DNA from: Alteromonas sp. M12
GTDB lineage: Bacteria; Pseudomonadota; Gammaproteobacteria; Enterobacterales; Alteromonadaceae
Assembly (NCBI RefSeq): GCF_037478005.1
Contig: NZ_CP144164.1
Span: 4,030,001 to 4,094,000 of the forward strand
DNA length: 64,000 nucleotides
Direction of reading: 5' to 3'
Shown here: positions 60,101 to 64,000 of the stretch, one piece after another
Layout of the letters: each line of letters opens with the position of its first letter
Position numbering within the stretch: the stretch's first letter is position 1
Program-made: the position numbers and the translations under genes
Notes under the pieces: generated by a model
What the model was told of the DNA's origin: nothing
The model's input: only the letters and a program-made list of their open reading frames with translations
Database searches by the model: none

Positions 60101-60297
60101 GCAGATGCGCCAGGATAAGGGGTAATAACCAACACGTTTCGTGTATCAATACGAGGATCTTCAAGTCGTGGCAACGAGGTAATAGCGGAAATTCCAGCCA
60201 CTAATAAAATAATGATAGTGAGTGCTAATAAGTGACCATTACTAAAAAACTGGGTGTACCAAGGTCTAATAATATTGTTAGGCGAATTCTGTCCCAT
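57139..60297 (-). CDS. RND efflux permease
   Basis: 1052 aa, AcrB/MdtB-like. Twelve helices in the usual 1+5+1+5 layout (TM1 about 22-40; TM2-6 about 350-520; TM7 about 540; TM8-12 about 875-1040), with two large periplasmic loops. In TM4 the proton-relay pair reads GLLIDNAIV (D416, N417), i.e. one Asp where AcrB has two. It pumps substrates with the adaptor upstream and an outer-membrane channel encoded elsewhere. Its start lies 2 bp from the adaptor stop. Substrate unknown; the cognate TetR lies divergent. Confidence 0.93.
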   Translation of the reverse strand: MGQNSPNNIIRPWYTQFFSNGHLLALTIIILLVAGISAITSLPRLEDPRIDTRNVLVITPYPGASAERVEALVSDVLEDELRQLFEIKEINSTSRAGISVISIELQAWVDNSNNEQIFSKIRDSIADASQLFPAGAGEPELDEKRGATSFTLLVALGSPEGYQTPMSILSRMSDEVADRLRNVPGTELVRIYGELDEEIVVEVDPHKLSGVGLTVPQVSQLIANADPKLPAGVVRTNSQNIRIQVAQELASLDVIRNIPLSVSANGQFLRVQDVAKVYRGWQDPPNDIALVNGQQKVFVAARMQSTVRVDNWTKSSKEALEDFNSLYQGSVAADIIYEQNQYTESRLLDLTQNLLMGCLVVMVVVFLFMGFRSAWIVGISLPLSAAFTLFSLNFFNEQIHQMSIFGIIIAIGLLIDNAIVITDEIRANLLDRQNSRLDALVKSVQHLFSPLLASTLTTILGFMPIFLLPGNIGDFISSIAISVVMALIGSLIISLTVIASLAARFLPRPDSEMRPQAWYQGGIQFKELTDWYKNTISKAIKRPILWLLLTTALPISGFILAGQLGNVFFPSADRDQFEIQMWLPEGSSLNTTETVAKQMDEHIRSHQGVNQVTWLVGASTPSIYYNQVMKRDNTAHFAQAVVTTDSVSSAAALISELQLSLDEEFPQARVVVKAFGQGPPIAAPIGVEIYGPDLAVIEELGQQVRLVMSQIPGITNSIATITLGEPEFILDVTRNESALAGLSLNDIASQLQASLDGQVGGSILEGTEEIPIRIRLPESQRNNIDSLNAIPLLTNTLTNQQRWVPVSALGEFKFTSTIAGITRKNGERVNIIEGYLMPNATAVDASKLLQVKLAESGFELPKGYRIKLAGDADEQQEALGLLAAYAPVLLVLMITTLILTFRSVKLAALIASVAVLSVGLGMFSLWLSGLPIGFNPLLGSAGLIGVAINGSIVVIASINANPAAKLGDIDAIVKETMSCSRHILSTTFTTVGGFIPLLIFSEGSFWPPLAVVLAGGVGFSVILSLIYTPIVAGRLAIRRGRKFALETAAMAT

Positions 60298-60299
60298 AA

Positions 60300-61463
60300 T
60301 TACAGCTTACCTTGATGAGAAGCCAATTCGCGCTCTTCACTGGCAGATGTTTGCGCTTCAACAGCATTCACAATTTGCCCAGGAACGAGCCGATGCGCAC
60401 CACTTACAACCATCCAATCATTCGCACTCAGGGGGCCACGCACATAGCTGTGTGTCTGACCAGCAAATAACACTTCAACAGAACGAGAAGTAACCGTTTG
60501 TTGCCCTTTACCTTGTACGGTAAACAATGTCCATAAGCCGCGAATACCGCTACTGAGCGCTTGTTTAGGCACCCAGACTCCAGATTCATCAACTTGCTTA
60601 CTATAGGTCAATGCAATTAAATCCCCCGGCAACAAAGGATGTTGATTAGGTTCGATGGAAAAAATAACATCTATCGTGCGGGTATCCATTTGTCTGGTTT
60701 TAGCGATAGATTTAATGACCCCAGACAAATTGATGCCATTAGCAATTAACCTGTGTTTTTGGCCGACCGTTAATCCGAATGCTTGATCACTGGATAACGC
60801 GATTCGCGCATCATAAGCTGAAGATTGTTGCACCACCACCACTGGCTGACCGGCACTGACCACTGTTGAAGGGTCAATGGGTCTGGATACGATAGTGCCC
60901 TCAAAGGATGCCTTTAATTCGGACTTTTCAAGTTCCACCAACAACGTATTAATCCGTGCTTGAGTTTGTTCAACCAGCGCCTTGGCCACTTGCGTGCTTT
61001 CATCAACTTCATTCAACCGTTGGGTAGACTCTAAATTCCTACTCACCAGTTCAGTCACCCGTTGTTGTGACTGTTTGGCTAAGCGCAAATCTGACTTAGC
61101 AGATTGCAACGCCGCTTCTAGCTCTTTCATAGACGCATCAAGTCGCTTGGTATCGAGCTTAGCAATCAGTTGCCCAGCAACAATGTGATCACCTTCATCC
61201 ACCCAAATTTGCTGCACTTTTCCGGCTAGTTCAAACCCTAAATTTGATAGGTTTGCAGATTCCAACCGGCCATAAGCTAATTGCTGTTGTTGATAGTTAT
61301 CTTGGGGTGAAAGTTTAACCACTTCCACCTGATGTATTTTTGCTTCTGAGGGCGGTGCAGTAACCTGCCCAGAACCTGCAGCGATCATTAATCCCACCAC
61401 AGCCATGAGTGGCAATATAATTGCGATGGGAATTAGTAATGATTTAAACGATGGTTTATTCAC
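60300..61463 (-). CDS. RND efflux periplasmic adaptor subunit
   Basis: 387 aa, GTG start. An N-terminal membrane anchor (about 10-31, no lipobox) is followed by a lipoyl half-domain (LGFELAGKVQQIWVDEGDHIVAGQLIAKLD), a coiled-coil hairpin (about 105-180), the second lipoyl half (EGTIVSRPIDPSTVVSAGQPV) and beta-barrel and membrane-proximal domains. It bridges the permease to an outer-membrane channel. First gene of the operon, divergent from tetR with a palindromic operator between. Confidence 0.92.
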   Translation of the reverse strand: MNKPSFKSLLIPIAIILPLMAVVGLMIAAGSGQVTAPPSEAKIHQVEVVKLSPQDNYQQQQLAYGRLESANLSNLGFELAGKVQQIWVDEGDHIVAGQLIAKLDTKRLDASMKELEAALQSAKSDLRLAKQSQQRVTELVSRNLESTQRLNEVDESTQVAKALVEQTQARINTLLVELEKSELKASFEGTIVSRPIDPSTVVSAGQPVVVVQQSSAYDARIALSSDQAFGLTVGQKHRLIANGINLSGVIKSIAKTRQMDTRTIDVIFSIEPNQHPLLPGDLIALTYSKQVDESGVWVPKQALSSGIRGLWTLFTVQGKGQQTVTSRSVEVLFAGQTHSYVRGPLSANDWMVVSGAHRLVPGQIVNAVEAQTSASEERELASHQGKL

Positions 61464-61535
61464 TGATCAAGCCTACTTAAGATTGTTATTTTGTCTAACA
61501 CGGTTTTGTATTACTATAGAGATTAATATATAAAT

Positions 61536-61550
61536 ACTAGACCGTCTAGT
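61536..61550. promoter_or_regulatory. Palindromic operator for the TetR regulator
   Basis: ACTAGAC-C-GTCTAGT, a perfect 15-bp palindrome with one central base, in the 124-bp divergent spacer. It lies 38 bp before the tetR start and 73 bp before the adaptor start. Size and form are typical of TetR-family operators. Confidence 0.75.
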
Positions 61551-61587
61551 TTAGTAATTAACTTTTAATTTAAACAAGAGTAAAAAA

Positions 61588-62250
61588 GTGTCGCAATCGA
61601 AATCCGAAGTAAAGTCTAATTGTTTGAAAGTACAGACAAAAGTTGGCAGACCTAAAAGCGAAGAGAAGCGCGTTAATATTCTCTTGGCGGCAAGCGATTT
61701 ATTTCTAAGTCAGGGATTTTCTTCTACGTCAATGGACCAAGTGGCTAAAAAAGCGGAAGTGTCTAAGCAAACGGTCTACTCTCATTTCAGCAATAAAGAT
61801 GCATTGTTCACATCGGTTATTGCATACAAATGCGCCCAATATCAATTGGGCGAAGAACATATGCGGGATGTTGAGCAGGATCCCACTGAAGCGTTACTAA
61901 CCTATGGCAACCAGATAATTAACTTGTTACAAGATGAGCAGTCTATCGCCATGCATAGAGTAGTAATCGGTGAGATCACTACCAATCCTCGTGTAGCAGA
62001 ACTGTTTTATATCGCAGGTCCACAGCACGGAATCGAAATTTTACGCGAATTTTTTCAACAAAATGTACACCTAAAATTAGACAAAGCTAACGCTGAATAT
62101 TGGGCCTACACATTTTTTAATATGCTAAAAGGTGATTTTTACTTATCCAGCTTGTTGGGTTTACCCTTTACTAAGTCAGAAGCTAAGCAAACTGAATTAG
62201 TGACGCGAACGGTTACCCATATCATTCAGATGATCTCAGCTGAAAACTAA
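61588..62250 (+). CDS. TetR-family transcriptional regulator
   Basis: 220 aa, GTG start. The DNA-binding HTH (about 24-70) contains FSSTSMDQVAKKAEVSKQTVYSHFSNKDALF. The C-terminal half is an AefR-like ligand-binding helical domain. It probably represses the divergent RND efflux operon and itself through the palindrome at 61536-61550. Its last 4 bp overlap the convergent RidA-like gene. Confidence 0.9.
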   Translation: MSQSKSEVKSNCLKVQTKVGRPKSEEKRVNILLAASDLFLSQGFSSTSMDQVAKKAEVSKQTVYSHFSNKDALFTSVIAYKCAQYQLGEEHMRDVEQDPTEALLTYGNQIINLLQDEQSIAMHRVVIGEITTNPRVAELFYIAGPQHGIEILREFFQQNVHLKLDKANAEYWAYTFFNMLKGDFYLSSLLGLPFTKSEAKQTELVTRTVTHIIQMISAEN

Positions 62251-62684
62251 TTATTCGCATAAGCCCAGCACTCTAACTCTAACATCGATCCCATGGCTAA
62301 CCCATCAGCTCCAAAAGCGCTGCGGGATGGCAATTTTTTAGGATTAAAATAAGTCACATAAACTTTGTTGAAGTCACTCCATTTTTCGATATCTTCAATC
62401 ATTACTGTGCATTTAAACACATCATCCATAGTCAAACCGATCCCCTTCAATGTGGCATCAATGTTTTTCATTACTTGGTGAGATTGGTCAGTGATATTGT
62501 CAGCCAGTTTACCATTTTCGTCATTCGCAATTTGACCGGACAAATATACGATATTATCAACTTGGGTAGCTTGAGAAAAAGGCATATTTTCATTTGCTGA
62601 AGGGTAATACTTAACCTCAGCAAAACTATTAAAAAGAGTGCACGATAGTAAACTTAATATCCCGATTTTAGTCACTTTAAACAT
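62247..62684 (-). CDS. Exported RidA/YjgF-family protein
   Basis: 145 aa. Unlike cytoplasmic RidA it has an N-terminal signal (about 1-22, cleavage near SFA-EV; a lipobox-like LLSC at 12-15 is an alternative). The Rid domain follows: ATQVDNIVYLSGQI, the active-site R121 in LPSRSAFGADGLA and E136. Rid enzymes hydrolyse reactive imines/enamines. Retained Arg suggests activity, here in the periplasm; substrate unknown. It overlaps the end of the convergent tetR gene. Confidence 0.85.
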   Translation of the reverse strand: MFKVTKIGILSLLSCTLFNSFAEVKYYPSANENMPFSQATQVDNIVYLSGQIANDENGKLADNITDQSHQVMKNIDATLKGIGLTMDDVFKCTVMIEDIEKWSDFNKVYVTYFNPKKLPSRSAFGADGLAMGSMLELECWAYANN

Positions 62685-63090
62685 ATCTAAGTTTTCCTTT
62701 TCACGATTTTTTAGTTGTATTGTTGAGGATTATTAAGCAATCCGAAACTTTGACATGCTAAGCTGTGATAGATACAAACAGCCTGATATTTGCATATATC
62801 CGTTTGCCTAAGAGCTGCTTTTTTGTTGGTTTTAACGAAGCTCACCATCGAGTCTCCCACAACCCAAAAATCGGTTCAAGAAAGATGAATCTAAATACGC
62901 TAGATTACGTATTTAATTAGATTAACTGGCTAAGCTGCCTTTCCGTCTGATTGCCTTGGGTGGGCGTTTTGCTGAATGTAAAAGTAAGTTATTTTCAGGG
63001 TTAATCAGTATTTGAGACTAAAATAGTTTGGTGGCACTGTGCTATGCCACACTTAACTAAGTTAACATTTAGGTTAAAAGTGGTACTTTA
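62685..63090. other. Intergenic region before the metalloprotease gene
   Basis: 406 bp between two divergent genes, without a gene. It has two hairpins: TAAATACG / CGTATTTA (62892-62899 with 62908-62915) and GTGGCA / TGCCAC (63031-63036 with 63045-63050), the latter likely in the 5' untranslated leader of the protease. No known riboswitch was recognised. Confidence 0.55.
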
Positions 63091-64000
63091 ATGACAATTA
63101 ATATCCGTATCTACATTGCGTTCTTTTTCGCCAGTATTTGTTTGCTGCCTTTGGCACAAGCTCAAGAATTCCCATTGTGGCAACAGTCAAAGACTACAAC
63201 TAAAATTGATGCCCGATACAGGCAAACCGTCGCAACTGGAAACGAGCTGACGATCAATCCTATTGAATTCACTTCGCTGATAAACAATCAAACATCTGAA
63301 TTTGAACTCTCGGTCCCCACTCCCGAGGGTGATTACCTTATCTTCAAATTACAGCAAGTTCGAGTAATGGCCGAACCTCTGGCAGAGAAATTCCCATTGG
63401 TCCGCTCGTTTACTGGCTACAACGTCAATAATCCACAAGATAAGGGCCGATTTGATCTTTCTCCGGACGGATTATCGGCAATGTTTAAAATCGATACACA
63501 ATGGGCAATTCTGACGTTTGATAAACTAGGTAACACTCTAGATTATGTTAGTTACTGGGTGAAAGATGAAATCAACCCTGAACAGCAAAAGTCGCAACTG
63601 GCTCAGCAACAAGATTACTTAACCCTACCAGCAACCATCAAAACTGTGTCAAAAAAAGCGACATCTTTAGACCCAGATGCTGCTCGGGCGAATGGAAACG
63701 CTATCACAACTTATCGAATAGCGATTAGTACCAGCGGAGAATATACCACGGCAAATGGAGGCGAAGCTGGCACCATTGCCGAGTTAACAAAACTCATCAA
63801 TCGGATTAATCAAATTCTATTAACTGACTTGGCAATCCAATTTGAGCTTGTGGCGAACAATGACAGAATTATCTATACCGATAGCAGTACCGACCCCTTC
63901 GTAAATGATGCAAGTGATGATTTAGAAGCCAATCAAATCGTTATCGATGATTTGATTGGCCCAGACAACTACGATATTGGTCATGTATTGAATACCGACT
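63091..64000 (+). CDS. Secreted reprolysin-like metalloprotease (5' part, truncated by window edge)
   Basis: 303 codons are visible from the ATG at 63091 to the edge. A signal peptide (1-24, ending LAQA-QE) is followed by a propeptide-like region (about 25-200) and then TTYRIAISTSGEYT at about 210-223 and FELVANNDRIIYTD, the start of a reprolysin-like zinc metalloprotease domain common in marine bacteria. The HExxH zinc site lies beyond the window. Such proteins often end in secretion or carbohydrate-binding domains, not visible here. Confidence 0.75.
   Translation, partial: MTINIRIYIAFFFASICLLPLAQAQEFPLWQQSKTTTKIDARYRQTVATGNELTINPIEFTSLINNQTSEFELSVPTPEGDYLIFKLQQVRVMAEPLAEKFPLVRSFTGYNVNNPQDKGRFDLSPDGLSAMFKIDTQWAILTFDKLGNTLDYVSYWVKDEINPEQQKSQLAQQQDYLTLPATIKTVSKKATSLDPDAARANGNAITTYRIAISTSGEYTTANGGEAGTIAELTKLINRINQILLTDLAIQFELVANNDRIIYTDSSTDPFVNDASDDLEANQIVIDDLIGPDNYDIGHVLNTD

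Overview
The window looks like the chromosome of a marine gammaproteobacterium of the Alteromonadales (Alteromonadaceae / Paraglaciecola-Glaciecola type). This rests on gene order and protein type: gpmI-envC-yibQ facing yibN-grxC-secB-gpsA, mrcA facing pilMNOPQ-aroK-aroB-damX-dam-rpe-trpS, an arginine cluster argE / argCBFGHA, an AST arginine-degradation operon, a TorF-type porin and a moderately AT-rich composition. The genus is inference. No rRNA, tRNA, insertion sequence, prophage or CRISPR array was seen. Most genes are core housekeeping genes with intact frames.

Layout. 1-966: the start of a MerC-like membrane protein with an excellent Zur-type operator upstream, then a tandem array of about 7.5 units (74 bp each) made of paired GTAG-headed palindromes (REP/BIME-like). 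967-6300 (minus strand): a Cys-rich small protein coupled to a VOC protein, DUF808, then yibQ-envC-gpmI. 6548-9281: yibN, grxC, secB, gpsA, and convergent trmL. 9385-14050: a lysophospholipase-like hydrolase, cpxA-cpxR divergent from a double-domain CpxP-like protein, and mgsA. 14070-22325: argE divergent from argC-B-F-G-H-A, giving every arginine biosynthesis step except the transaminase; that step can be supplied by astC/argD at 41.9 kb. 22426-27082: malic enzyme and PBP1A. 27219-36080: type IV pilus assembly genes pilMNOPQ, then aroK, aroB, damX, dam. 36114-37508: DUF2970, a small orphan protein and a TorF porin. 37822-41459: rpe, trpS, pabA and an HDOD protein. 41917-46564: astC-astA-astD plus a DUF1338 (2-oxoadipate dioxygenase-type) gene. 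46600-52752 (minus strand): an unusual RecQ, a 4-TM protein, parC, and a secreted glucose/sorbosone dehydrogenase-like protein. 53026-56133: a large BarA-like hybrid kinase. 56142-62684: a DUF2982 protein, an RND efflux permease and adaptor divergent from a TetR regulator with a clear palindromic operator, and a secreted RidA-family protein. 63091-64000: the 5' part of a secreted reprolysin-like metalloprotease, cut by the window edge.

Functional themes. Envelope maintenance is heavily represented: EnvC, PBP1A, DamX, Cpx, the pilus secretin system, and an RND pump. So is arginine metabolism, with synthesis and succinylation-based breakdown within 30 kb of each other. The observations that deserve most attention are the REP/BIME array, the Zur-MerC pairing, the duplicated CpxP-like protein, the DUF1338 gene in the AST operon, the rearranged RecQ, the BarA-like kinase with a 7TMR sensor and a pseudo-receiver, the exported RidA protein, and several unexplained perfect hairpins in intergenic DNA. 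I did not find a convincing, wholly new multi-gene system.
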